A DNA stretch of 64,000 nt from Paenibacillus polysaccharolyticus (GCF_900102085.1 NZ_FMVM01000004.1:124001-188000), one strand, 5' to 3'; counted from the stretch's first letter, positions 17,475 to 26,192 are shown. Notes: a model not told the origin generated them from the sequence alone. Made by a program: numbers and translations.

Positions 17475-18209
17475 ATGAATGATTTTATATGGATTGTCAT
17501 AGGGGCTGTCATTTTATCAGTTATTGCTGGAATAGTACAACCTTCTAAAAAGAAAAAACGCAGAAACTCTAACACGCGAAAGAAAAAAGCTATCAAAAAG
17601 CCAACAAATAATAGCTTTAATCGCTCCTCCTCGACATGCAGAACTGACGAAGTAATTCTAACTTTACCATTAGATAAAATGACGGGAGCAGAGTTCGAGC
17701 GACTACTGACACTGTATTTTAGGGACAATGGATATACAGTAAAAGAAGTTGGTGTTGGAGGTAGAGATGGTGGAGTAGATTTGGTTATCATCGATAAGCG
17801 TGGCGAAAAAACAGCGGTACAGGCAAAATGTTATGCAGATCATAACAAGGTTCAAGTGATGACTGTACGGGAACTAGTAGGTGCGAAAAGAAATCATAAT
17901 TGTATCCTCTCTTTAATCGTAACCACTTCTGATCTTACTGGTCCAGCAAGAAAAGAAGCTGATCAGTTTAAAGTAGATTATTGGCATGGTGGTTTAGTGG
18001 ACAGCAAGCTACGCAGTTGGGGAAAGTGGGTGCCATCTAATAAAAAAATAAGAACGGCTACCACTAAGAAAGAGCAACCTATATCTAAAGCAGTATCTAA
18101 TGTTAGATGTAGTTGCGGTGCTACAATGGTAAAGCGTAAAAGTAAAGCTGGATCGGAATTTTGGGGTTGTAGCAGTTACCCTAGTTGTAGAAAAACGAAA
18201 GCTATCTGA
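17475..18209 (+). CDS. Membrane-anchored Mrr-type restriction endonuclease with C4 zinc finger
   Basis: AAGGAG precedes the ATG. The N-terminal helix (residues 4-21) is followed by a very basic linker (KKKKRRNSNTRKKKAIKK). The Mrr_cat fold is clear from MTGAEFERLLTLYFRDNGY (residues 69-87), D102 in GGRDGGVDLVI and Q116-A-K118 in AVQAKCY, the D...QxK nuclease triad. Residues 211-240 form a topoisomerase-type C4 zinc finger (C212, C214, C232, C238). It should cleave or nick DNA near the membrane. Its nearness to the helicase suggests defence, though stand-alone Mrr proteins are also housekeeping in Bacillales. A strong terminator follows. Confidence 0.8.
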   Translation: MNDFIWIVIGAVILSVIAGIVQPSKKKKRRNSNTRKKKAIKKPTNNSFNRSSSTCRTDEVILTLPLDKMTGAEFERLLTLYFRDNGYTVKEVGVGGRDGGVDLVIIDKRGEKTAVQAKCYADHNKVQVMTVRELVGAKRNHNCILSLIVTTSDLTGPARKEADQFKVDYWHGGLVDSKLRSWGKWVPSNKKIRTATTKKEQPISKAVSNVRCSCGATMVKRKSKAGSEFWGCSSYPSCRKTKAI

Positions 18210-18232
18210 GTAAGTCAAATGATGGGGAATCT

Positions 18233-18273
18233 AAGGCAAAGCAACCAGTTATACAGTTGCTTTGCCTTATTTT
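18233..18273. terminator. Bidirectional rho-independent terminator
   Basis: AAGGCAAAGCAAC and GTTGCTTTGCCTT form a 13-base perfect stem with a ten-base loop and a TTTTT tract, between the convergent Mrr and XRE genes. Confidence 0.9.
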
Positions 18274-18626
18274 TGATTTGTTCTGTAATTCTTTAATATC
18301 TCTTTTAGAATGTTCCTAGATAATTGAATATTTTCTAAAGATGAATCTCTCAACATGTCCACTATTTCTTGAATCAAAATATCCGTCTCGGTTAATTCAA
18401 TTTCATCATTCACATAAGCAAAAAGCTGAGATACATTGACCTCCAGTGCCTCTGCTATCTTACCAAGATTAATCAAAGCAACATTCTTTTCTCCACGTTC
18501 AACTTGTCCAATGTATGTAAAATGAAATCCACCTTTTTCTCCAAGTGCCTCCTGAGATAATCCCTTCTCTTTTCTTAAAACTTTAATTCGTGCACCGACT
18601 AATTTTAAAATCTTTCTATCATCCAC
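18267..18626 (-). CDS. XRE-family transcriptional regulator
   Basis: The N-terminal 70 residues are a helix-turn-helix of Cro/CI type (IKVLRKEKGLSQEALGEK, FTYIGQVERGEKNVALINLG). The C-terminal 45 residues are helical and acidic, probably for dimerisation. It is transcribed away from the 18771 gene, with 144 bases between their starts and an imperfect palindrome in that gap. A likely autoregulator that also controls the divergent gene, as in many accessory modules. A phage-repressor origin is possible, but no phage genes are near. Confidence 0.85.
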   Translation of the reverse strand: MDDRKILKLVGARIKVLRKEKGLSQEALGEKGGFHFTYIGQVERGEKNVALINLGKIAEALEVNVSQLFAYVNDEIELTETDILIQEIVDMLRDSSLENIQLSRNILKEILKNYRTNQK

Positions 18627-18677
18627 AATACATACCCCCTCTATGTAAAAGTGTAGACAAGATTCTGGGGGCTAAAC

Positions 18678-18694
18678 ACGATCTTATAAATCGT
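18678..18694. promoter_or_regulatory. Candidate operator for the XRE regulator
   Basis: ACGATCTTATAAATCGT is a 17-base imperfect palindrome (arms ACGAT and ATCGT) between the divergent XRE and 18771 genes. A TATAAT box at 18736-18741 could serve the rightward gene. No good -35 element is visible. Confidence 0.4.
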
Positions 18695-18770
18695 AAAATT
18701 AAAACAAATTATATCTTTAGGTATTTATTTTGTTGTATAATATTGGTATTAACTCATTGGAGGGACGACA

Positions 18771-19289
18771 ATGGCAAGAATTTGGCCCATTACCGGAGCG
18801 CATTGTAATCACCAAGTAGATTTCACTCCAGCTTTTCAAGAGTGTTATGACTCTATACAATCTGAGTTCAGACGTAATCCAGATGACTATAGACTGCGTA
18901 ATACAATTTTGTACTATCACCAGCATTCGATATATCACATCAAACTTGCCAACATCATGAATAGTCACAATCAGTTCCAAGCTTGTCTGATCCTCTGCGA
19001 TTGGGCGCTAGCTTCCATGATCAAGGCATTATATATCCAAAAGTATCAGGTAGTACATCCACCGAAGGAGCTTACCATGAATGAGATTTTGTTTTTAATG
19101 CATAAGGATACTGAGCCCGGACTGGATATTGCTATGTTCATCGGTACGATTCAACATATGTCTTCCATAGAAGAGTTTAACCAGGATCGGAATCTAAAAC
19201 CAAACAACATCGAGAAGCTGATTCGACGAACAGAAGAAATACTAGAGGAGTTAGAGAATCGACTTAAGAATGATATAGAATTGAAATAA
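18771..19289 (+). CDS. Hypothetical helical protein (HEPN-like?)
   Basis: GGAGGG precedes the ATG by seven bases. The 172-residue protein is almost wholly helical, with HSIYHIKLANIMNSHNQFQ and ALASMIKALYIQKYQVV in the centre and a coiled-coil tail (RRTEEILEELENRLKND). The central helices recall HEPN domains, but the canonical R-x4-6-H pair is not convincing, so this is a weak suggestion. It is divergent from an XRE regulator, an arrangement seen in toxin-antitoxin or defence modules. Confidence 0.5.
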   Translation: MARIWPITGAHCNHQVDFTPAFQECYDSIQSEFRRNPDDYRLRNTILYYHQHSIYHIKLANIMNSHNQFQACLILCDWALASMIKALYIQKYQVVHPPKELTMNEILFLMHKDTEPGLDIAMFIGTIQHMSSIEEFNQDRNLKPNNIEKLIRRTEEILEELENRLKNDIELK

Positions 19290-19464
19290 ACTATTGATTT
19301 AATTGTGTTATGTAAAGTGGTCGCTTTTGAAAAATAGGACTCCAAGAGTATAGATACTTAAAGGAAACTTTTTATAATAAGGGAAAAACAGGATATTGGA
19401 CGGATGTATGTATCTTTTACTTCTGCTAACATAGTTGAATCTTATTTATTTCGGAGAGAGACGT

Positions 19465-20589
19465 ATGAGTATAATTAAAGTAACACCAGAGCAACTACTA
19501 CATTTATCTAAACAGATTGAGCAGGGAAGACGGCAGCTGGAATCAATACGAAGTGACCTGAACGCACGGATCGGTTTCATCGAGTCACAGTGGGCGGGAG
19601 CCACACAGGAACGGTTTTTCTTCGATTTTCAGCAATCTCGTCCTGTACTGGATCGTGCACTAGAAAGTATGGTAAAGTCCTCTCAGGATCTCAGGGCCAT
19701 TGCTAAGAGGTTTCAACAAGCGGATCAGGAACAGGTTAGCGTGGGGGCAGTTGCTGGTTTGATGGCATTTCAGCAAATGGAGTCTAATTTAAACCACAAT
19801 TCGGATAAATCAGAGTACACGATGGTATATAATACGCAATTCCGTAAAATGATGCCAACGGATAAAGACGGTAATGTAACACCAGAGACACTTCGTGCGT
19901 ATCAGAGAGATACCGGGTCACTGGACATGAAATCTGCACCTGATGTTGAGCCTGAGGGTGAGGATATCATGCAGTATCAGGTCAATGAATTGAAGAACGG
20001 GGTATACCCATTCTCAGGAGAACCCGTTTCCGAGAGTAGAGCCAGACTGCTTATAACCAGTTTGCAAGCCAGTAATATGTTGATGGCTTTTACGGGAATG
20101 TATAGAAGGGGCTACAAAGTTCCGAGTAGTGGATTGAGGTTTTCAAAAACTAACCCTGAAACATTTGAGGTTGCTAGATCACTAGAGAAATCCGTTGAGC
20201 TTCAGAGGCTGAAAGATAGTTTGCGTTATCGAATACTTGGTTATAATCATGAGCAAAAAAAGTTTAGTTATAACGAAACATTAGGTATCTCAAGGTCAGA
20301 GAAGGCGCTAAATAAAAAGTTCCAACCTTCCGATACGGAAGGCGTAGACTTCAAAGACCCTGGAGGATTGGGGAATATATCATTAAAAGGTCCTTTTCTT
20401 AATGCCAGACAAGAACCGTTAAATGTAGACCAACAAAATGCTGTGATTGAGAATTTAAAGAAGCATATCAAACATAATACAGCAGTAGATGTTCATATTG
20501 TCGATACTTTAGGATTAAACAAAGAAGTAGTAAATGGTTTAAAGGAAGGACTAAAGGATTCTAAAATTAAACTTATTTTTCTAGAGTAG
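19465..20589 (+). CDS. WXG-type polymorphic toxin, second locus
   Basis: The ATG at 19465 is five bases after GGAGAGAG; an upstream TTG (19435) lacks a site. Residues 1-100 form the type VII helical hairpin with W43-A44-G45 (ESQWAGATQERFFFDF), closely matching the 6300 protein. A central region (about 130-250) contains TDKDGNVTPETLRAYQRDTG and MLMAFTGMYRRGYKVP. The C-terminal 130 residues are AT-rich and form the presumed toxin tip (TEGVDFKDPGGLGNIS, VDVHIVDTLGLNKEVV). Its activity is not recognised; a nuclease is possible. A TTG-started gene 11 bases downstream is the likely immunity partner. Confidence 0.7.
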   Translation: MSIIKVTPEQLLHLSKQIEQGRRQLESIRSDLNARIGFIESQWAGATQERFFFDFQQSRPVLDRALESMVKSSQDLRAIAKRFQQADQEQVSVGAVAGLMAFQQMESNLNHNSDKSEYTMVYNTQFRKMMPTDKDGNVTPETLRAYQRDTGSLDMKSAPDVEPEGEDIMQYQVNELKNGVYPFSGEPVSESRARLLITSLQASNMLMAFTGMYRRGYKVPSSGLRFSKTNPETFEVARSLEKSVELQRLKDSLRYRILGYNHEQKKFSYNETLGISRSEKALNKKFQPSDTEGVDFKDPGGLGNISLKGPFLNARQEPLNVDQQNAVIENLKKHIKHNTAVDVHIVDTLGLNKEVVNGLKEGLKDSKIKLIFLE

Positions 20590-20600
20590 GGGAGATTCTT

Positions 20601-20930
20601 TTGGCACAAAGTGCAATTCGCTATGCTCAGCGTACACGTTATATACATGATGCTCAATTAGGTGCAGTGCTTCAGTGTATTTTTAAAGTAATGGATCAGA
20701 ATTCAACTAAACTGTATACCGAAAATGAGTGGTTACTGCTTGCAGTAGAGGAATGGTGGAGTGATTTTGAAGATATGCCACCAGGATTGAAGGATATTGA
20801 ATTAGATAAGTGGTTGACAACTTTAAGTCGTAAAGAAGTCTTTGAAGACTTGTTAGAAGAGGCTCTTAAACAATGTGATGAACCGTTAAAAGTTGAAATG
20901 TTTAAATGGATAGAGACATTGAGAGATTGA
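20601..20930 (+). CDS. Candidate immunity protein
   Basis: Translation probably starts at TTG 20601, behind AGGGGAGA. The 109-residue acidic protein is helical (ENEWLLLAVEEWWSDFED, EVFEDLLEEALKQ) and ends in EPLKVEMFKWIETL. It follows the WXG toxin by 11 bases, the standard position for a cognate immunity gene. No family recognised. Confidence 0.6.
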   Translation: MAQSAIRYAQRTRYIHDAQLGAVLQCIFKVMDQNSTKLYTENEWLLLAVEEWWSDFEDMPPGLKDIELDKWLTTLSRKEVFEDLLEEALKQCDEPLKVEMFKWIETLRD

Positions 20931-21020
20931 GCTGACTACACGAAATTTCACCTCAATCTCCGCAAACTTAACCTGAGTGGTTTGGACGAGTGATCTTTAC
21001 TGCCCAAAGGAGTTTTGGAC

Positions 21021-21398
21021 ATGGGAAAGTATGTATCTGTTAGAGGTTGGTTAGAGTGTGATGAGAATACAGTTAGCGAAGTGAAAAAGATAAGAGATGA
21101 CTTCACAGCGAGTTCTAATGAAGGTTTACTAGATGAAGATAAATTGGCACTGTACCAGTTGGGCTGGACATTCCCGGAGAAGCAAATTAATTGGACAGCT
21201 TATGTATTTTATGGGGCAGATATTAGAGAGTATCATCTTGATTTTATGAAAAAGCAGCTTTTTGAGATGGCTAACATTCAGGACATAACAGGATATTTTT
21301 TGATAGATGATCATGATGGAGATTATCATTGGTGCTGGCAGATATATGAGAATAAGATTGTTGAAAGTGAACAGCAGAATATCGTATTCAACAAATAA
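21021..21398 (+). CDS. Putative immunity protein
   Basis: AAGGAG lies eight bases before ATG 21021; a TTG six bases earlier is less well placed. The 125-residue protein starts GKYVSVRGWLEC and has QLGWTFPEKQINWTAYVFYG and GYFLIDDHDGDYHWCWQI, an alpha/beta pattern I have seen in immunity-type proteins beside polymorphic toxins, though I cannot name the family. It lies in the immunity array behind the second WXG toxin and is probably an orphan immunity gene. Confidence 0.55.
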   Translation: MGKYVSVRGWLECDENTVSEVKKIRDDFTASSNEGLLDEDKLALYQLGWTFPEKQINWTAYVFYGADIREYHLDFMKKQLFEMANIQDITGYFLIDDHDGDYHWCWQIYENKIVESEQQNIVFNK

Positions 21399-21474
21399 AG
21401 ATGATTATAATAAGATGCCCATTTCACTTTTAATAGAGGAGTAATGGACTTTTTTTTTTGGAGGTACTGAAATA

Positions 21475-21960
21475 ATGGCATCGGCTTTTGTATTGGTAGA
21501 AGAGAACAGCAATATATCCATAGATCGTTTGGTGGAAGATATACGACAAGTCTGTCTGGAATCAAACCTGCACTTCATTGACGGAATTCAAGATGTAGAT
21601 TCAGAACAGAACATGAAACATTGTGCCTTAGGCATTTCACTTTCAAACCAAGAAGAGTCAGACCGTGGCAAGGTAAATAAAACGATTAGAGTCGACGTGT
21701 ACGATGAACCTGCTCTACATCAATACAGAGAATTGGAATGGAGAGAGGATGGGCAGGTATACTTTAACACACTTATTATTGATGAGGTTTATCAAAATGA
21801 AGAGGTCACGCTGACCTTTCTGTATCATTTTCTTACGAGATACCCACAGATGATAGTTTGGATAGAGAAAGATTGGGTGTATACATTGTCTGATCTCGAT
21901 AAAGCTTTGAAAACTTCTAATCTGTCTGATTGGTGTTATGTGAACCCGAACTCCTTATAG
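21475..21960 (+). CDS. Immunity-like protein, paralogue of the 9504 gene
   Basis: TTTGGAGGTACTG precedes the ATG. The 161-residue acidic protein starts ASAFVLVEENSN and ends with EKDWVYTLSDLDKAL and SDWCYVNP, the same C-terminal signature (W-x-Y-T-x2-D-L, then W-C) as the proteins at 8991 and 9504. Three copies lie in two toxin loci 12 kb apart, so recombination or duplication between loci is likely. Sequence outside the N- and C-terminal ends is quite divergent. Confidence 0.6.
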   Translation: MASAFVLVEENSNISIDRLVEDIRQVCLESNLHFIDGIQDVDSEQNMKHCALGISLSNQEESDRGKVNKTIRVDVYDEPALHQYRELEWREDGQVYFNTLIIDEVYQNEEVTLTFLYHFLTRYPQMIVWIEKDWVYTLSDLDKALKTSNLSDWCYVNPNSL

Positions 21961-22076
21961 GAACAGAATTTGGAGGTTCTTATTCTAAGTTTTTAACTAT
22001 CCTACGACTATACTTCTGGCATAATGATAATTTTGCGGATTATGATATAACATTATTTTGTAGTGGGAGGATTTTT

Positions 22077-22505
22077 ATGAGAAGGACTTTTGTATTCATT
22101 CTGACTTCTATGTTGTTACTTGTGGCATGCTCAAACTCAGGGCATAATGAACTTCAAAGTTGGGCATTTGATGTCGTAACTTGGGAGAATGGGGTTTACA
22201 AGGTGACAACTGACATTATTCCTACAACTGATGTGGAAATCGAAATTGGAACAATTAAAAAACACTCTACAAAAGAGAGTGATAAATTACCTAATCTGTT
22301 CTCCAACAAGTATAAAAAAGGGACAAAACTATTTAAAGTAAAAAATGTAGAGACAAATGATTATATTGCAGTAGAAGATAATGAGATTTACTATAGAGCA
22401 GTAAAGATGGATGGAATGAATACAGCGGTCAATCTTCAGCATAATAAGAAGCATGAGCAGTTCCAAGCCACTGACAAGCTTTTGAATTTTTCTATACGTA
22501 CCTGA
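22077..22505 (+). CDS. Small lipoprotein in toxin-immunity locus
   Basis: ATG 22077 follows GTGGGAGG. The N-terminus MRRTFVFILTSMLLLVAC carries the lipobox LVAC, so the protein is anchored outside the membrane. The mature part includes ELQSWAFDVVTWENGVYKV and LFSNKYKKGTKLFKVKNVET, similar to small lipoproteins scattered in Bacillales genomes. Whether it contributes to immunity is unknown. The frame overlaps the start of a decayed fragment. Confidence 0.65.
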   Translation: MRRTFVFILTSMLLLVACSNSGHNELQSWAFDVVTWENGVYKVTTDIIPTTDVEIEIGTIKKHSTKESDKLPNLFSNKYKKGTKLFKVKNVETNDYIAVEDNEIYYRAVKMDGMNTAVNLQHNKKHEQFQATDKLLNFSIRT

Positions 22506-22769
22506 CGGCAAAGGAGTATCGGAAACGAAAGGACCTCTTGGACGAGGGTAAGGCTTCACTCGTGGAATGGAATGAAGTAACTGCAAAACGATTTGAGAAG
22601 CTAATCATTGACATGCCCATGTCCAAGTGGAGCGGAGTAAAGGGAAGTATGACGCGGTTCGAAAATGGCGTATTCTCGCTGAATGTGGAAGTACAGGATC
22701 GGAGGAACGGGTAGTGTTATATCGCTGGACACGGGAAATATGTCTGTATCGGTTGCATGCCTATTTTGA
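22474..22769 (+). pseudogene. Remnant of an unidentified gene (3' fragment with frameshift)
   Basis: From 22475 one frame reads FYTYLTAKEYRKRKDLLDEG and continues through LIIDMPMSKWSGVKGSM and FSLNVEVQDR to TAG at 22712. The next frame carries on smoothly with GGTGSVISLDTGNMSVSVA to TGA at 22767. There is no start codon with a ribosome binding site. This looks like the 3' part of a gene broken by one frameshift. The family is unknown. Confidence 0.5.
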
Positions 22770-22867
22770 GCGAGGATAGTTTCTCTTCACTTCTAAATCA
22801 TAGTATGGCTCTATCTTCGGATGGGATTGAATATCTCCAATAGAACTAGTATAGAGCATTCAAATGA

Positions 22868-22912
22868 AAACCAGACCACACACCCTTTAGAGTATGTAGT
22901 CTGGTTTCTATT
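22868..22912. terminator. Bidirectional hairpin terminator
   Basis: AAACCAGAC and GTCTGGTTT pair around a 22-base loop, followed by CTATTTTT. It abuts the stop of the leftward membrane-protein gene. Confidence 0.65.
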
Positions 22913-23351
22913 TTTCATATCTTGTTCTCCATAACCGATAAATATAAACGGCAATGAGTATAAACGTAGGTATGATTACGGGTTGAATTAAGTTGCCAAT
23001 AGGCATGGAACTCATAAGCGAAATGACGTAACTAGCTACTGCAAATCCAACAAACAGTGCTAGACTCCCAATAAAAAATTGATTGACAGGTTTCTTCTGA
23101 TACCGATACATTACAACAATCATTGCAAGCACAACTATAATGAGGAACACCGACTCTGATAGGGTTGTCCATCTTCCAAGCTGGCTAATGGAGTCAACAT
23201 CATTTTGTGTAATGTTAGTCTCAGAAAGCCACTGTTGAGCATGGCTTAATCTGGTATTCTCTAAAATCACATAAATGCTGTAACTGATAAGTAATAGAAC
23301 CGTGTATATAAGTAAAAAGAGTGAGGGGAGCCTTTCATTTTTGGTTTGCAT
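22908..23351 (-). CDS. Hypothetical four-helix membrane protein
   Basis: The 147-residue protein has four hydrophobic helices: residues 11-29, 65-83, 92-110 and about 121-138. An extracytoplasmic loop of about 35 residues lies after the first helix. Charged, short ends and no motif. The upstream sequence contains AGAGGTGACAC near the ATG. Function unknown. It closes the AT-rich toxin region on the right. Confidence 0.6.
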   Translation of the reverse strand: MQTKNERLPSLFLLIYTVLLLISYSIYVILENTRLSHAQQWLSETNITQNDVDSISQLGRWTTLSESVFLIIVVLAMIVVMYRYQKKPVNQFFIGSLALFVGFAVASYVISLMSSMPIGNLIQPVIIPTFILIAVYIYRLWRTRYEK

Positions 23352-23617
23352 GTAGTGTCACCTCTTTTTTTCATAGTGCTTCTATCTGTCTAAGGCTGTG
23401 ATCTGATGGATAGATTGGTAAACCTTAACATAAATATAGTTATTAAGAAACCTAATAAGCGATTATGAGATACATTACTACAAAAGATTCAGGAAAAAAG
23501 AATGAATTTAATCTGTACATTTGCACAACTGCGAATTTTAAATGTGGAAAATTGTGGTGGACTAGTAGATAATGAAATTATAGCAAGTTTAGATCATTAG
23601 AATTAGGAGCGATTGGC

Positions 23618-25540
23618 ATGGCGAATACAGTACCAGAAGTAATTCCGAAGAAGGCGACAGCAGGAGAACGACTATTATTTGAGACGTTAAAGAAACATCT
23701 GCCTGAAGAATATATCATTTATTATGAACCTGAAATTCGCGGGAGAAGACCGGATTTTGTCATTATCGGACCTGATTTAGGATTGCTGGTACTGGAAGTG
23801 AAGGATTATACCAAAGGCACGTTGCATCAAGTGAATCGGGATGAATGGACGCTTCGTAATACAGCAGGTGAGTTGGTCACTGCCCGAAGCCCTTTGAAGC
23901 AAGCGAGGGATTATGCTTTTTCGATTACAGACCAGTTGAAGAAGGATAAGAATCTGATCAAAGAGGGAACACCAGGATATTTAAAATTCAATTACGGCTA
24001 CGGTGTGGTATTCAGTCGTTTGAAGCAGCAAGATTTTCTACACATGGACCTATACAGTGTAATCGATCCCTTGTTTGTACTGACTAGAGAAGAAATGGAC
24101 CCAGATGATGAAGATTTCTCGGCAGAGATATTGATTGAGAAATTACTACATATGTTCACGGTTCCTACTCGGAATCGTTATAGCTTGACACATGAAGATA
24201 TACAGGCGATCCGCTACCATCTGTTTCCTGAAGTGCGAATCAGTGCGGAGCGCAAAGAAGTTGTGCCTCATCAGGATCAGCTCCTGTTATCCTTGCATAA
24301 TATTAAGACGATGGACCTACATCAGGAGAAGATGTCGAAGCAGGTTGGGGATAAGCATCGTTTGATTCGCGGTGTTGCCGGTAGTGGTAAAACGCTCGTT
24401 CTTGTCAGTCGTGCAAGCATGCTCGCTAAGGAGCATCCAGACTGGAATATCCTTGTACTTTGCTATGGTTCAACCTTGTCACAGTATCTAAAACAGGCCA
24501 TTGTACAGAAGTTGGCGGAGCCTGAGGATTTATTTGATTTTGCTGCGCAGACTACGTCTTCCGAGCTCCAATCTAATATTCAGGTGAAAACGTTCCACTC
24601 GTGGCTTGGACAGCAGTTTCGAATCATAGACAGGAAACTGCCCGATTTGCTGGAAAAGGTGGAACAGGGGCAACAAGAATTACCGAAGTATGATGCCATT
24701 CTGATTGATGAGGGACAGGACTTTGATGCAGATTGGCTGAGGCTGGTGAGCTTATGCCTCAATGATGAGACGCAGTCGCTGTTACTCGTAGAGGACCGGG
24801 CACAAACCATCTTCAAACGTAAAAACAGCCTGGCACAGGATACCGGATTAGACTTCCGTGGCCGTTCCAAGATTTTAACGATTAATTACCGGAATACGGC
24901 ACAGATTGTGCAGTTTGCCTGGGATTTCTATAAAGATCAGTCCAAGTTACAGCAGAAAGTTATTAGTAACGGGGCTGATGCGATTGAGATTATTCCTCCT
25001 CAGTTCACGAAACGCAGAGGTCCTGAACCTCTGATCTATCGAAGTAAGAGTACAAAACTTGAAATGGAGTTTGTTTCCAAATCCATAGACTATTTACGTC
25101 GTGAAAAATCATTTGCTCTGAAGGATATTGCCATTTTGTACAGGGTACAGGAATCCAATCAAGTAAATATTATTGAAGAATTGGGAAAAACTCTGGACGA
25201 TAACAGTCTGACGTATAATTGGGTAACGCGGGATGATCAGTCCAAGAAGAATTTTAATCGCGAAGAGGACAGTATCAAAGTATTAACGATTGACAGTGCA
25301 AAGGGACTGGATTTCAGAGCCGTGTTTATCATCTCGATTGAGACAATGCCTCGCAAAGCGGGGAAAAAAGATGAAGTCGATGAACGTGAAGTGTCTCGTT
25401 TCTATATCGGAATGACACGAGCGTTGGAATGGTTATTTCTAAGCTACTCTGGAGAATCCCGATTCACCCAATATCTTGATGAGGTTCAACAGCAGAGAGC
25501 GAATAATTTTACATCTGGTTCTGCATCCCTTGTGAAATAG
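23618..25540 (+). CDS. NERD nuclease / UvrD-like SF1 helicase fusion
   Basis: AGGAGCGA precedes the ATG. Residues about 12-130 form a NERD domain (RRPDFVIIGPDLGLLVLEVK), the nuclease-related fold with an E-x-K core. From residue 252 an SF1A helicase begins with Walker A GVAGSGKT, then DEGQDFDADW at about 364, QTIFKR, NYRNT, VLTIDSAKGLDF near 557 and YIGMTRALEWLFL near 596. At 640 residues it is complete. Such fusions are thought to work in DNA repair or anti-phage defence. It has a strong downstream terminator and stands as a single gene. Confidence 0.88.
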   Translation: MANTVPEVIPKKATAGERLLFETLKKHLPEEYIIYYEPEIRGRRPDFVIIGPDLGLLVLEVKDYTKGTLHQVNRDEWTLRNTAGELVTARSPLKQARDYAFSITDQLKKDKNLIKEGTPGYLKFNYGYGVVFSRLKQQDFLHMDLYSVIDPLFVLTREEMDPDDEDFSAEILIEKLLHMFTVPTRNRYSLTHEDIQAIRYHLFPEVRISAERKEVVPHQDQLLLSLHNIKTMDLHQEKMSKQVGDKHRLIRGVAGSGKTLVLVSRASMLAKEHPDWNILVLCYGSTLSQYLKQAIVQKLAEPEDLFDFAAQTTSSELQSNIQVKTFHSWLGQQFRIIDRKLPDLLEKVEQGQQELPKYDAILIDEGQDFDADWLRLVSLCLNDETQSLLLVEDRAQTIFKRKNSLAQDTGLDFRGRSKILTINYRNTAQIVQFAWDFYKDQSKLQQKVISNGADAIEIIPPQFTKRRGPEPLIYRSKSTKLEMEFVSKSIDYLRREKSFALKDIAILYRVQESNQVNIIEELGKTLDDNSLTYNWVTRDDQSKKNFNREEDSIKVLTIDSAKGLDFRAVFIISIETMPRKAGKKDEVDEREVSRFYIGMTRALEWLFLSYSGESRFTQYLDEVQQQRANNFTSGSASLVK

Positions 25541-25562
25541 GTGGTAAAGCTAAAATAAACAA

Positions 25563-25615
25563 AGAAAAGCTTATCATTACTTCATCTTATTGAAGCGGAT
25601 AAGCTTTTCTTGCGA
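25563..25615 (+). terminator. Rho-independent terminator
   Basis: AGAAAAGCTTATC and GATAAGCTTTTCT form a 13-base stem, with a nested TTCA/TGAA hairpin in the loop. Confidence 0.85.
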
Positions 25616-25688
25616 TATGGATCTTGAATCTGATGAGTAGTCCAGTATCCTGGCTGTTCTGGATGCTTAGTGAAGAGCAATTTTAGAA

Positions 25689-26192
25689 TCAAGAAGATAT
25701 GCTATCCCATACATTCGATGAATTGGATAGCTGTTTAACCGCATCATTAATCTGGCGTTCGAACATTATTCGATCCGGATCATCTGTAGCCTTGTCCATC
25801 ATATTCTTCACACTATAGCCTGTGATCCCATCCACCGTTATGGTCCCGTGCTTCTCAATAAACGCAAATGGTACGTAAACGGCTTCGCCATTACTTTTAA
25901 TGAACCAGGCATTCGCTGTTTCATCATACTCCTGGAAATTCACCAAATATCCTTGCACATGATCCCAATCCTTTGCTTGTTCACCACTTTTCATATCAAT
26001 CAAAAATTTCTCCAAATAGTTGATGGCAGCAGTGACCATCTTATCTTTATATGGTGAATCGCTAAAATTAGATTGACGCGGATCTTGGATATCCATTTGA
26101 GTGTAATCTACAACAGAATGTTGATCTATGGTTGTGCAGGAAACTAGCTGAGTACTAACAAGTAAAAATAGCATAAAAAGGACATGCTTCAA
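25689..26192 (-). CDS. Hypothetical lipoprotein
   Basis: GGAAGGTGATC lies six bases before TTG 26192, which I take as the start; a GTG at 26201 falls inside the ribosome binding site. The leader KHVLFMLFLLVSTQLVSC ends in the lipobox LVSC. The mature part has a helical segment (VTAAINYLEKFLIDMKSGE) and a strand-rich centre (GYLVNFQEYDETANAWFI). No family recognised; probably an extracytoplasmic anchored protein. Confidence 0.6.
   Translation of the reverse strand: MKHVLFMLFLLVSTQLVSCTTIDQHSVVDYTQMDIQDPRQSNFSDSPYKDKMVTAAINYLEKFLIDMKSGEQAKDWDHVQGYLVNFQEYDETANAWFIKSNGEAVYVPFAFIEKHGTITVDGITGYSVKNMMDKATDDPDRIMFERQINDAVKQLSNSSNVWDSISS

Noticed and set aside
18267..18626. XRE regulator as evidence of a prophage
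   Set aside because: No integrase, structural or lysis genes are found on either side.
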